Assembly (NCBI GenBank): GCA_016882415.1
Contig: VGQL01000010.1
Location: forward strand, 1-36,384
DNA from: Cyanobacteria bacterium M_DeepCast_200m_mx_001
GTDB taxonomy: Bacteria; Cyanobacteriota; Cyanobacteriia; PCC-6307; Cyanobiaceae
Direction: 5' to 3'
Length of the DNA stretch: 36,384 nucleotides
Shown here: positions 16,420 through 24,095 of the stretch, in pieces
How the letters are laid out: each line of letters opens with the position of its first letter
Numbering within the stretch: the stretch's first letter is position 1
Made by a program: the position numbers and the translations under genes
Notes under the pieces: generated by a model
Seen by the model: the letters and a program-made list of their open reading frames with translations, nothing else
Told to the model about the DNA's origin: nothing
Database searches by the model: none

Positions 16420-16448
16420 TTGAGACACATGAGACCAAGGGCTTAAGG
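16420..16448 (+). promoter_or_regulatory. sigma-70-like promoter candidate
   Basis: TTGAGA at 16420-16425 and TTAAGG at 16443-16448 are separated by 17 bases in the AT-richest part of the 126-base gap between two divergent genes. It would serve the plus-strand small gene and the PCC-glutaredoxin gene. Visual match only. Confidence 0.35.
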
Positions 16449-16476
16449 TTTTCATCAGATTCATCCGTGCGGCCTT

Positions 16477-16635
16477 TTGAACGACAACCACCCCGTGCTG
16501 CAGTCCATGCGGGATGAGCTGGAGGAGCTGCAGTCGCTCTACCGGCACGAACCCTCGGAGTTCAACCGCTATCAGCTGGTGCGCCACGAACAGCGCATCG
16601 CCCAGTGGGCCCCCGCCGACTTGGTGAGCGCCTGA
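16477..16635 (+). CDS. small hydrophilic protein
   Basis: A 52-residue frame runs from TTG 16477 to TGA 16633-16635; GTG 16495 and ATG 16507 are alternative in-frame starts, and none has a clear ribosome site. The protein is helical and charged: HPVLQSMRDELEELQSLY, then EFNRYQLVRHEQRIAQW and a short tail. It looks like a genuine protein rather than a shadow frame, with codon use like its neighbours. The family is unknown to me. The next gene starts 55 bases downstream. Confidence 0.55.
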   Translation: MNDNHPVLQSMRDELEELQSLYRHEPSEFNRYQLVRHEQRIAQWAPADLVSA

Positions 16636-16690
16636 CCAAGGGGCTGCCCCTTAGGGTTGCAGCCGTTTGTTGTCCCCCGCAGCAGCTGTG

Positions 16691-17278
16691 ATGCGAGCGT
16701 TGCCCCTGCACCTGGAGGCCGGCGCCGACATCCGTCGCGCCCTGGAGGCCCTGGCGCAACGGGAAGGGGCAGAGGGCTTCGTACTCAGCGTGGTGGGCAA
16801 TCTGCGCCGGGCCGCGTTCGCCTGCCCGGGCCGCGACCAGCCCACGGTGCTGGAGGGTGAGCTGGAAATCATCACCCTGCAGGGCACCGTCGGGCCGCAG
16901 GGGGTGCACCTGCACCTGAGCTTCTCCGATGCCGAGTGTCAGGTGTGGGGGGGGCACCTCGAACACGGCAGTCAGATCCTCAGGGGGGCTGACCTGCTGG
17001 TGGGGTTCCTGACGGCCCCCACGGGCAGCGCCCCGGCAAGCCCGGGCCAGGCCCACCGCAGCGGGGAGCCACGGGTGCAGATCACCGTGGCCGAGGGCTG
17101 CCCCTGGTCGAGTCGCGCCCTGCGCATGCTCCGCAGCCTCGGCATCCCCCACCACACCCAAGTCAGCGACACGGGCCCGGTGCCCCTGATCCAGATCGAT
17201 GGGCAACCCATCGGCGGTTACGACGCCTTGGCAGAACTCCATGGACGCGGTGAACTGGAGGCGCTGCGCCAGCCGTGA
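16691..17278 (+). CDS. fused PCC/DUF296 domain and glutaredoxin-like protein
   Basis: This 195-residue protein has two domains. Residues 1-112 are a PCC (DUF296) domain, with the metal-type HLHLSFSD at 73-80 and GGHLEHG at 87-93. In bacteria this domain is found in putative DNA-binding or small-molecule proteins. Residues 128-195 are a short glutaredoxin-like domain: VQITVAEGCPWS with C137 but serine at the second cysteine position, the cis-proline VPLIQIDG around 164-171, and IGGYDALAEL. It would therefore be a monothiol type. A linker rich in Ala, Ser and Gly joins them at 110-126. ATG 16691 is preferred over upstream TTG/GTG. Its stop overlaps the next start (GTGA). Confidence 0.85.
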   Translation: MRALPLHLEAGADIRRALEALAQREGAEGFVLSVVGNLRRAAFACPGRDQPTVLEGELEIITLQGTVGPQGVHLHLSFSDAECQVWGGHLEHGSQILRGADLLVGFLTAPTGSAPASPGQAHRSGEPRVQITVAEGCPWSSRALRMLRSLGIPHHTQVSDTGPVPLIQIDGQPIGGYDALAELHGRGELEALRQP

Positions 17279-17862
17279 GCCCGGCAGCCGCCCCCCGCTG
17301 GCAACTGGACACCCTGGGGGCCTGTGAATTAGCCATCGCTGGCTACCCCCTGTTCCGCTACGACGCCCGCGGCGGTGTGGCCCTGGCGCAGGCCCAGGCC
17401 TCAGTCAGTGCTGATGCGGTGGAGCTGGCCTTCCCTGTCGAGGCGATCAGCATCCCCCCCCTGGATGGCCGCACCACCACCGTGCTGGGACTGCCGTTGC
17501 CGGCGGGCCTCTCCATCAGCATCGTGCCGCAGCAGCTCACGGGGCAGCTGAACATCCGCACCGGTGAGGTGATGCTGCGGTTGCGGGCCGCCTTTCGCTT
17601 CCGGGTTCGGCTGGGGCGCCTGGAGCTGCTGGCCCCGCCGGATCTGGCGGTGGATGCGCTGCTGAGCAGCGCGGGTTGCCGCAGCCGCCGCCATCAACGG
17701 CAGGGCCAGCCCCGCGATGGGCGTGGCTACACCACCGTGGCGGGCGTGGCCACGGTGCCGCCCTGCGGCGCCGCCTGGCTGGATCGCTTCCTGGGATTGC
17801 CTGACGAAGCCCTGGCGGTGTTGCACTGCCGCCTGACGGCGGCGCCGCAGCCATGCCCCTGA
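17275..17862 (+). CDS. hypothetical protein coupled to the PCC-glutaredoxin gene
   Basis: This is a 195-residue protein with no signal peptide or clear membrane helix. It is rich in beta-strand-like segments (VELAFPVEAISIPPL, LSISIVPQQLTGQLNIRTGEVMLRLRAAFRFRV), suggesting a beta-sandwich. I do not recognise the family. The GTG start overlaps the preceding stop (GTGA), and its end overlaps the metallopeptidase start by 10 bases, so the three are probably one translational unit. Confidence 0.7.
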   Translation: MSPAAAPRWQLDTLGACELAIAGYPLFRYDARGGVALAQAQASVSADAVELAFPVEAISIPPLDGRTTTVLGLPLPAGLSISIVPQQLTGQLNIRTGEVMLRLRAAFRFRVRLGRLELLAPPDLAVDALLSSAGCRSRRHQRQGQPRDGRGYTTVAGVATVPPCGAAWLDRFLGLPDEALAVLHCRLTAAPQPCP

Positions 17863-18962
17863 GGCGCCCCTGGCCACTGCTGCTGGCCCTGGCGATGGCA
17901 GCCCCCCTGCGGGCCCAGCCCTGGGCGCCGGGGCAGGAACCGCCGCCGCCGCCGCCCAAACCCGCGGATCCCGCCCAGGCCCGCGCCCTGGAGACGTTGC
18001 GGCAGGACCCCAAGGGGACCCCCACGGAGCAGCGCCAGCGCTACCTGCGGGCTGCCCACGACCTGCTCCACCGCCACTGGGGGAGCCGTGAGCAACCGGC
18101 CCTGCTGTTCGCCGGTGACACCGCCAAGGGCTGCGGGGAGACGCGGGTGGAGCACCCCATGGCCTTCTACTGCCCCCCCAGCAAGGAGATCGCCATGGCC
18201 CTCAACCTGCGGCGAAGTGTGCGTTCCGCCCGCGGCAAGAGTGATGCGGATCTGCTGCTGCTGGATCTGGCGGTGCTGGCCCATGAATGGGGGCACCACG
18301 TCAACCGGGAGCAGGGGCGGGGGCCCTATAGCGGCGGTCTGGGCCTCACGGTGAAGCAGGAGGAGCTGGCGGCCGACTGGCGCACGGGGGTGTTCCTGGG
18401 CTGGTTGATGGGCCATGACGCCCTCGGGGTGGAGGACTTCGCCCAGACGGCGAACCTGATGTTTGAAATGGGGGATTACGAGCGGATCTCCTTTCAGCAC
18501 CACGGCTTTCCGAAGGAGCGCTTTGAAGCCCTCACCCGGGGCCTGGCCAGCCAGCTCACGGTGGGACAACGCCTCGGCCCCTGGACGGTGGACAGCCAGG
18601 AGGCCTTCAGCCGCCCACTGCCGCCGGATCCCCTGGATCAGCAGCTGGGGCGCCGGCGGTATCAGGTGCAGCGTTTTGAAATCGACCGCAGCCAGCAGAT
18701 TGCCACCAACGTTCTGGGGGGGCTGCTGGGGGCCGCCAGTTGCGTCTGGGGCAATCAGCAGCAGTGCCTCGGCATGGCCATGGAGCAGGGCAAGGGCCGG
18801 GCCCATGGCAGCTACACCCGCCGGGAGCTGACCCTGTTCTGCGGCAGCGGCGGCTTTGACGTCAGTGAGGACGACTTCGGCGTGCAACCCCTGCACCGTG
18901 ACGGCAAGGGGCAGGCGGCGGTGTTGGCGGCGCGGGACTGCCCCGTCAAGCCGCCGAGCTGA
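17853..18962 (+). CDS. exported neutral zinc metallopeptidase-like protein
   Basis: This 369-residue protein begins with a signal peptide (hydrophobic 8-18, then LRAQ) and a proline run at 30-35. The catalytic zinc site HEWGH is at 144-148, and a downstream QEELAADW at 169-176 supplies the likely third ligand, as in the YpfJ/neutral zinc metallopeptidase family (HExxH...ExxAD). Several cysteines (C94, C107 and others) may form disulfides outside the cytoplasm. The substrate is unknown. The start overlaps the previous gene by 10 bases. The stop overlaps the convergent GST gene by 17 bases. Confidence 0.87.
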   Translation: MPLRRPWPLLLALAMAAPLRAQPWAPGQEPPPPPPKPADPAQARALETLRQDPKGTPTEQRQRYLRAAHDLLHRHWGSREQPALLFAGDTAKGCGETRVEHPMAFYCPPSKEIAMALNLRRSVRSARGKSDADLLLLDLAVLAHEWGHHVNREQGRGPYSGGLGLTVKQEELAADWRTGVFLGWLMGHDALGVEDFAQTANLMFEMGDYERISFQHHGFPKERFEALTRGLASQLTVGQRLGPWTVDSQEAFSRPLPPDPLDQQLGRRRYQVQRFEIDRSQQIATNVLGGLLGAASCVWGNQQQCLGMAMEQGKGRAHGSYTRRELTLFCGSGGFDVSEDDFGVQPLHRDGKGQAAVLAARDCPVKPPS

Positions 18963-19764
18963 CGATGGGTGTGCGACGGGCCTGCAGCAGCGCCGCCACG
19001 AAGCGGCGGCGCTGGAACCGGGTCCACAGATCGGCGGCCTGCACCGCCGGGCGGCCCTGGTAGCGCTGCCACCACCGCTGCAGATCCGCACGCTCAAGCA
19101 ACGCCAGCTCCCCCGCCATCGAGAGGCGGGCCAACAACACCGCCAGCACCACATCGGCGCTGCTGATGCGGCTGCCGAACAGCCATGGGCCGTCCTGCAC
19201 CGCAGGGAGACCGTGGAGGTAGGCCTGCACCTGGGCACGCAGTGCCGCCAGGGTCTCGGCGGCTGGGGTGGCTGTGAAGGTCTGCAGCCGTTCCCGATCC
19301 TGCTGGGCCTTGGCCCGCAGGGCTTCGGGATCCACAGCGGTGTGGGCAGCCCGTTGGTCCAGCTGCCGGCTCAGGCCGGACAGCAGGCGTGTCACCAATG
19401 GCTTGAGCAGCGGGCGGCTGGTCAGCAGCTTGCTGAAGGTGAGGGTCTCGATCGAGATGGCGTAGTGGCCCTGCACCGCCGCACGGATGGCCGGCGCCTG
19501 GGCGGCATCGGCATCGCACCAGGCGTCACCGGCGCGACAAGCGGCAAAGGACAGGATCTCGGAGCTGTCGGTGAGCAGCAGATCAGGCCCCCGCAACGTG
19601 GGCACGGTCATGTGGGGGTTCAGGGCCCGGTAGGGATCGCTGAGCTGCTGCTTGGCCAGATGGATGTCGATCAGCCGTGGGGTGAAGGGGATGCCGGCCT
19701 CCGCCAGCGCCAACCTCGCCACCATCGAGAAATACGAAGGGGCCGCGTGGAACAGCTCGAGCAC
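18946..19764 (-). CDS. glutathione S-transferase family protein
   Basis: This 272-residue cytosolic protein has an N-terminal thioredoxin-like GST domain (LELFHAAPSYFSMVARLALAEAG, then NPHMTVPTL with the cis-proline, and LTDSSEIL which binds the glutathione gamma-glutamyl group) and an all-helical C-terminal domain (about 95-255). The C-terminal domain carries the usual GSRISSADVVLAVLLARL segment. It may detoxify electrophiles or peroxides; the substrate is not known. The small gene at 19798 is 33 bases upstream on the same strand. The last 17 bases overlap the metallopeptidase gene. Confidence 0.88.
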   Translation of the reverse strand: MLELFHAAPSYFSMVARLALAEAGIPFTPRLIDIHLAKQQLSDPYRALNPHMTVPTLRGPDLLLTDSSEILSFAACRAGDAWCDADAAQAPAIRAAVQGHYAISIETLTFSKLLTSRPLLKPLVTRLLSGLSRQLDQRAAHTAVDPEALRAKAQQDRERLQTFTATPAAETLAALRAQVQAYLHGLPAVQDGPWLFGSRISSADVVLAVLLARLSMAGELALLERADLQRWWQRYQGRPAVQAADLWTRFQRRRFVAALLQARRTPIVSSAA

Positions 19765-19797
19765 GGCGACCTCAGAACCGGTGATCTGAACAGGTGA

Positions 19798-19956
19798 TCA
19801 AAACAGGTGGAACGTGAGTTCCAGCTGCAGGCGGCTGGCCAGGGCGGGATCAATGGCCTGGAACTGGGCGAGGGCCAGGCGCCGCTGCGTCGGCTGCAGC
19901 AGCCGTAGATCCGCCAGGGCCAGCTCCAGACATCGACGATCCAGCTCCTGGTTCAC
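19798..19956 (-). CDS. 52-residue conserved-looking protein upstream of GST
   Basis: A frame from GTG 19956 to TGA 19798 encodes VNQELDRRCLELALADLRLL, then a PTQRRLALAQFQAIDP segment and a LASRLQLELTF tail. A GGAG lies five bases before the GTG. The protein is a compact amphipathic helical type with no signal or membrane segment. The plus-strand frame over the same bases is Ser/Arg-rich and not protein-like. It probably shares a transcript with the GST gene. Function unknown. The 193 bases between it and the divergent pyrF-pyrE gene hold no other gene that I can see. Confidence 0.6.
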   Translation of the reverse strand: MNQELDRRCLELALADLRLLQPTQRRLALAQFQAIDPALASRLQLELTFHLF

Positions 19957-20149
19957 CCGCACTCCGCAGCGAGCGGATCACATCGCCTGCCGTCGGCTGC
20001 GGCCAGCGGCGGTGGCCAGATCGGAAGCTTGCCCCCTGGCGCTTGCCCCCGAAAGCTGGGCCGTCACCTCTGATTTGCTACGACCTGTGACCCCCTCCAC
20101 CGCAGGCCGGGGGGATCGCTTAGCAACGCAACACGCCATCCAGGGGGCG

Positions 20150-21628
20150 ATGGGCTTCTTCGTTCAACTCACCGAAGCCATCGCCGAGCGGCAGTCGCTC
20201 CTGATGACCGGGCTCGACCCGAATCCGGAGATGTTGCAGAGCTGGGCCCAGCGGCGCGGCATGGCCAACCGCTCCTTCCTCAGCCAGGCCCGCCATTGGA
20301 TCAAGGCGGTGGTGGAGGAAACCAGCCCCCACGTGTGTGCGATCAAGGCCAGCCTTGGCTTCTACCAGGCCCTCGGTCCCCTGGGGTTGGAGCTGCTGCT
20401 GGAGGTGCGCGACCTGGTGCCGCGCGACCTGCCGCTGATCATCGACGCCAAACACGGTGATCTCAATTCCTCCACCGCCCTGGCCCATTACCTGTTCAAG
20501 GACCTGGGGGTGGACGCGGTGACCCTCTCCCCCCTGGCGGGGCAGGACATCGCCGCACCGTTTCTGCTCTACGCCGACAAGGCGGTGGTGATCACCTGCC
20601 GCAGCTCCAACCCCGCCGCCAAACGGATCCAGTACCACCCCTCCGAGGGGGATCCGCTGTTTCTCCAGATCGTGCGGGAGTGCCAGCTGTGGGGCACCCC
20701 CGACCAACTGCTGCTGGAGGTGGGCACCAGCGACCCCGCGGTGCTGGGGCAGGTGCGCCAGGCCGCCCCGGAGCGGGTGTTGATGCTGCGCAGCATCTGG
20801 AGCGAGGAGGAGCGGCTCGATGGCCTGTTGGAGGCCGGCTTCAACGACGCCGCCGATGGGCTGCTGCTGCCCCTGCCCCAGAACCTTCTGGTGGAGGACG
20901 ACCTGGGGGAACAGGCGGCCGCCCTCAAGGGTCTGATCAACCAGCGCCGAGAGCGCTGGCTCAACCAACACCCGCGGGTCGAGGGCAACAGCTGTGCCCT
21001 CTGGGTGGCGGAGCCACCCACGGCCACCAGCGCGGCGCCGGATGCGGGCAGGGATCTGATCCTCGATCTGTTTGACATCGGCTGCCTGCTGTTCGGCGAC
21101 TACGTGCAGGCCTCCGGAGCGGTGTTCAACTACTACGTGGATCTGCGCCAGATCATTTCGGATCCCAACCTCTTCCATCGGGTGCTGCACAGCTACGGCG
21201 CCCTGCTGGAGGGGCTTGACTTCGACCGCATCGCGGGCATTCCCTACGGCTCCCTGCCCACCGCCACCGGGTTGTCGCTGGCGCTGCACAAGCCCCTGAT
21301 CTACCCCCGCAAGGAGGTGAAGGCCCATGGTGCCCGGCGCCTGATCGAAGGGGATTTCAACGACGGCGACCGGGTGGTGGTGGTGGACGACATCCTGATC
21401 ACCGGCGGCAGCGTGCTCGAGGGCATCAGCAAACTGGAGAGCTCCGGCCTGGTGGTGGAGGACGTGGTGGTGTTCATCGACCATGGGGGGCAGCGGGATC
21501 GCCGCGCCCGCGAACGGCTGCAGGCGGCCGGCTACCGCGTGCACGCCGTGCTGGACATCGAGACCATCACCCGCACCCTGGTGGCGGCGGGACGGCTGAC
21601 GGCCGAGCAGGCGGCGGTGCTGGCATGA
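20150..21628 (+). CDS. pyrF-pyrE: bifunctional orotidine-5'-phosphate decarboxylase / orotate phosphoribosyltransferase
   Basis: This 492-residue protein carries out the last two steps of UMP synthesis, in the order PyrF then PyrE. Residues 1-275 are the decarboxylase, with catalytic DAKHGDLNSS (D99, K101, D104) and substrate-binding GLDPNPEML. Residues 300-492 are the transferase, with the PRPP motif VVVVDDILITGGS at 409-421 and IPYGSLPTATG near 364-374. This reversed fusion order, opposite to animal UMP synthase, is known from cyanobacteria and kinetoplastids. ATG 20150 is chosen because it begins the decarboxylase fold; the open frame upstream is Ser/Arg-rich. The stop overlaps the lipoprotein start (ATGA). 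Confidence 0.93.
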   Translation: MGFFVQLTEAIAERQSLLMTGLDPNPEMLQSWAQRRGMANRSFLSQARHWIKAVVEETSPHVCAIKASLGFYQALGPLGLELLLEVRDLVPRDLPLIIDAKHGDLNSSTALAHYLFKDLGVDAVTLSPLAGQDIAAPFLLYADKAVVITCRSSNPAAKRIQYHPSEGDPLFLQIVRECQLWGTPDQLLLEVGTSDPAVLGQVRQAAPERVLMLRSIWSEEERLDGLLEAGFNDAADGLLLPLPQNLLVEDDLGEQAAALKGLINQRRERWLNQHPRVEGNSCALWVAEPPTATSAAPDAGRDLILDLFDIGCLLFGDYVQASGAVFNYYVDLRQIISDPNLFHRVLHSYGALLEGLDFDRIAGIPYGSLPTATGLSLALHKPLIYPRKEVKAHGARRLIEGDFNDGDRVVVVDDILITGGSVLEGISKLESSGLVVEDVVVFIDHGGQRDRRARERLQAAGYRVHAVLDIETITRTLVAAGRLTAEQAAVLA

Positions 21629-21969
21629 GCCACGGGCTCCCGGGCCACGGCGTTCGGCCGCTGCTCGCCCTGGTGCTGGCCCTGGGCCTGGCGGCCTGTG
21701 GGCGGCCCCGCCCCAGCCCCCCGCCGCCGGCGGCCCCCGCGGCGTCCCCCACAACGGCAGCCACTGGCGGCCCCACGGAACCCCAGGCCCGCCGGCAGCT
21801 GCAGGCGGCCCTGGCCAGCGCCGATGATCAGTTCAATCGCGGTGAGAACGATCTGGCCTGCGGCCAGGTGCAGCGGGCGCAGGGGCTGATGCAACAGCGG
21901 GCGGACCGGGCCACGCCGGCCCAGCGGGAGCAGCTGCTGCGCTTCCAGAGGGCCTGCAGCACCCTCTGA
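21625..21969 (+). CDS. small lipoprotein
   Basis: This 114-residue protein has a bacterial lipoprotein signal: a hydrophobic stretch at 11-21 followed by the lipobox LAAC with C25. A Pro/Ala-rich spacer (27-48) leads to a helical domain with C83 and C111, a possible disulfide pair. I do not recognise the family. The start overlaps the end of the pyrF-pyrE fusion by four bases, so it is translationally coupled despite having no obvious link to pyrimidine synthesis. Confidence 0.8.
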   Translation: MSHGLPGHGVRPLLALVLALGLAACGRPRPSPPPPAAPAASPTTAATGGPTEPQARRQLQAALASADDQFNRGENDLACGQVQRAQGLMQQRADRATPAQREQLLRFQRACSTL

Positions 21970-22075
21970 AGGCGCCGCCGCAGTGTGACGCCTCACCACC
22001 AACTGGCCCCGATCCGGCCAGGGGTCGGCGGCTTTCGCATAGCTTGAAGCTGTTGGCCTGCAAGCCAGGAGCTTC

Positions 22076-22312
22076 ATGAGCGAAACCCAGGGTCTCACCA
22101 TCGGTGAGCTGGAGTCGAAGTATTTCCTGTATCGCAAGGCCCTCAAACAGCTGCTGCTGGAAGGCCGGCCAGTGGCACGGATTGAAAAGACCCTGGCCTG
22201 GAGCCGTCTGACCACGCTGCATAACTGCCTGCCCCGTCAGTACAAATCCCCCGACCACATTCGCCACCAGCTGCTGCGGGAAATCGAGCAGCAGCAGGCC
22301 GAACAGGCGTGA
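22076..22312 (+). CDS. conserved small protein, paralogue of 3985-4230
   Basis: This 78-residue soluble protein shares IGELE, Y-x-LY-x-KAL and AWSRL-T-TLH-x-C-x-PR-x-Y with the product of 3985-4230. The N-terminus follows an AGGAG ribosome site four bases before the ATG. The C-terminal third is a Gln/Glu-rich helix. The stop overlaps the GTG of the downstream kinase gene by four bases, so the two are likely made together. No named domain is recognisable; a helical binding or adaptor role is only a guess. Confidence 0.82.
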   Translation: MSETQGLTIGELESKYFLYRKALKQLLLEGRPVARIEKTLAWSRLTTLHNCLPRQYKSPDHIRHQLLREIEQQQAEQA

Positions 22313-23439
22313 GTGCCCTAGACGGGTCGCGCCTCTGGCGCGTGGCGGAGGCCTTCCACGGGGAGGGCTGCGTCAGCGCCATCGATCCCCTGGGCAGCGG
22401 CAACGTCAACGACACCTATCTGGTGAACAGCGCCGGCGGCCTCAGCGTGCTGCAGCGCATCAACACCGCCGTGTTCCAGCGGCCGGAGCTGGTGATGCAC
22501 AACCTGCATCAACTCTCGCTGCACATGCAACGCAAGCTGCAGCAGGGCCACCCGGCCCTGGGCTCCAGGCGCTGGGAGCACCCGCAGTTGATCTGCACCC
22601 GCAGCGGCGACCAAACCTGGCACTGCTGTGAGGCCGGTGGCTTCTGGCGCAGCCTCAGCTTCATTCCCCAGGCCGACACCGTGGATGTGATTGCGGGGGC
22701 GGCCCAAGCCCGTGAGCTGGGCAGCGGCCTGGGGGTGTTCCACAGCCTGATCAGCGACCTGCCGGTGGACGCCCTGGCGGACCCGCTGGAGGGCTTCCAC
22801 ATCACCCCCCTCTATCTGGAGGCGTATCGGCGGGCGCTGGCGGCAGCTCCCCCACCGACCGACGACGCCAGCCGTTTCTGCATGGCCTTCATCCGCGATC
22901 GGGAAGCCCTGGCGCCCTTACTGGAGGAAGCCAAGGGCCGCGGCGAGCTGCCGCTGCGCCCGATCCACGGTGACCCCAAAATCAACAACGTGATGCTGGA
23001 TCGCAGCAATGGCCGAGCCGTGGCCCTGATCGATCTGGACACGGTGAAACCCGGCCTGGTGCACTACGACATCGGCGACTGCCTGCGCTCCTGTTGCAAC
23101 CCCCTGGGGGAGGAAACCACCGACCTCAACGGCGTGGTCTTTGATCTGCCGCTGGCGGCGGCGATTCTGGAGGGCTATCTGGCGGAGGCCGGAGCGCTGC
23201 TCACGGCCCAGGAGGTGGCGTTGCTGCCCGATGCGGCGCGGCTGATCAGCTTCGAACTGGGGCTGCGGTTCTTCACCGACCACCTCAACGGCAACGTGTA
23301 CTTCAAGGCCCGTCATCCGCAGCACAACCTGCAGCGGGCCCTGGTGCAGTTCCGCCTCACCGCCAGCATCGAGGCCCAGATGGAGCCCCTGCGCCAGCTG
23401 GTGCGTCGCCTGCAGGGCACCCAAGGGCAGCCGGCCTGA
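22309..23439 (+). CDS. phosphotransferase resembling N-acetylhexosamine 1-kinase (NahK-like)
   Basis: This 376-residue protein has an aminoglycoside-phosphotransferase/choline-kinase fold. The catalytic loop is HGDPKINNVMLD (D222) and the metal site is ALIDLDTVKPG followed by YDIGDCLR, both very close to the arrangement in NahK-type anomeric sugar kinases. The N-terminal lobe has GSGNVNDTYLV as the nucleotide loop. Such enzymes phosphorylate GlcNAc/GalNAc or related sugars at C1, which is inferred only from motif similarity. The GTG start overlaps the preceding stop and the stop shares one base with the next ATG, so the three genes form a tight unit. Confidence 0.82.
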   Translation: MSALDGSRLWRVAEAFHGEGCVSAIDPLGSGNVNDTYLVNSAGGLSVLQRINTAVFQRPELVMHNLHQLSLHMQRKLQQGHPALGSRRWEHPQLICTRSGDQTWHCCEAGGFWRSLSFIPQADTVDVIAGAAQARELGSGLGVFHSLISDLPVDALADPLEGFHITPLYLEAYRRALAAAPPPTDDASRFCMAFIRDREALAPLLEEAKGRGELPLRPIHGDPKINNVMLDRSNGRAVALIDLDTVKPGLVHYDIGDCLRSCCNPLGEETTDLNGVVFDLPLAAAILEGYLAEAGALLTAQEVALLPDAARLISFELGLRFFTDHLNGNVYFKARHPQHNLQRALVQFRLTASIEAQMEPLRQLVRRLQGTQGQPA

Positions 23440-24026
23440 TGGCCACCCTGCGGCCCTTTGGCCCCGGCCCCGCCGTGGATCCCTTCTGCCTGGAGGGCTG
23501 GGTGGGGCGCCAGGACGAAGCCCTGCGGATCCGCTACCGCCTGCGGGGCCCCCTGGAGCAGCTGGTGCTGGGGGAGCCCAGCGCCGATCCCCAGCGCCGC
23601 GATGGGCTGTGGCAGAGCACCTGCTTCGAAGCCTTCCTGGGGGTGGTGGGGGAGCGCCAGTACTGGGAGCTCAACCTCAGCTGCAGCGGCGATTGGAACC
23701 TCTATCGCTTTGAGGGATACCGCAGTGGTGGGGGGGAGGAACCCTGGATCCAGGCCCTGCCCATCGTGCTGCAGCGCAGCGCCACACAACTCGATCTGGA
23801 GCTCAGCCTCCCCTGGGGCGGCTGGCTGACAACCGTTGATCCCCGGCTCGAGCTGTCGCTCACCGCGGTGCTGGAGCATCGGCAGATGGGTTGCCAATAC
23901 TGGGCTTTGCGCCATTGCGCCGCGGAGCCCGATTTTCATCAACGCTCCAGCTTCATTGCCGTTGAACAGCTGCATTCAGAGCCTGTTCCAGAGGGACATC
24001 AGGCGGAGATCACAGGGGAAAGGTGA
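23439..24026 (+). CDS. DOMON-like / CBM9-like protein
   Basis: This 195-residue protein resembles the DOMON-like family, a beta-sandwich related to type 9 carbohydrate-binding modules: LWQSTCFEAFLG, YWELNLSCSGDWNLYRFEGYR and a C-terminal WALRHCAAEPDFHQRSSF segment. It has no signal peptide, so it acts in the cytosol. Its ATG shares the A of the kinase stop codon (TGATG), a sign of translational coupling. A sugar-binding partner for the kinase is an attractive inference but not shown. Confidence 0.8.
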   Translation: MATLRPFGPGPAVDPFCLEGWVGRQDEALRIRYRLRGPLEQLVLGEPSADPQRRDGLWQSTCFEAFLGVVGERQYWELNLSCSGDWNLYRFEGYRSGGGEEPWIQALPIVLQRSATQLDLELSLPWGGWLTTVDPRLELSLTAVLEHRQMGCQYWALRHCAAEPDFHQRSSFIAVEQLHSEPVPEGHQAEITGER

Positions 24027-24095
24027 AGCAAACCTGCGGATTGCCACATTCACCCTGCAGAAAAGTAGCCTGCATTACAAATCCGTAGGGATCGC

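Noticed and set aside
19814-20149. Upstream extension of the PyrF-PyrE frame by 112 codons
   Set aside because: The extra part is Ser/Arg-rich and covers the minus-strand 52-residue gene; the ATG at 20150 starts the conserved decarboxylase fold.
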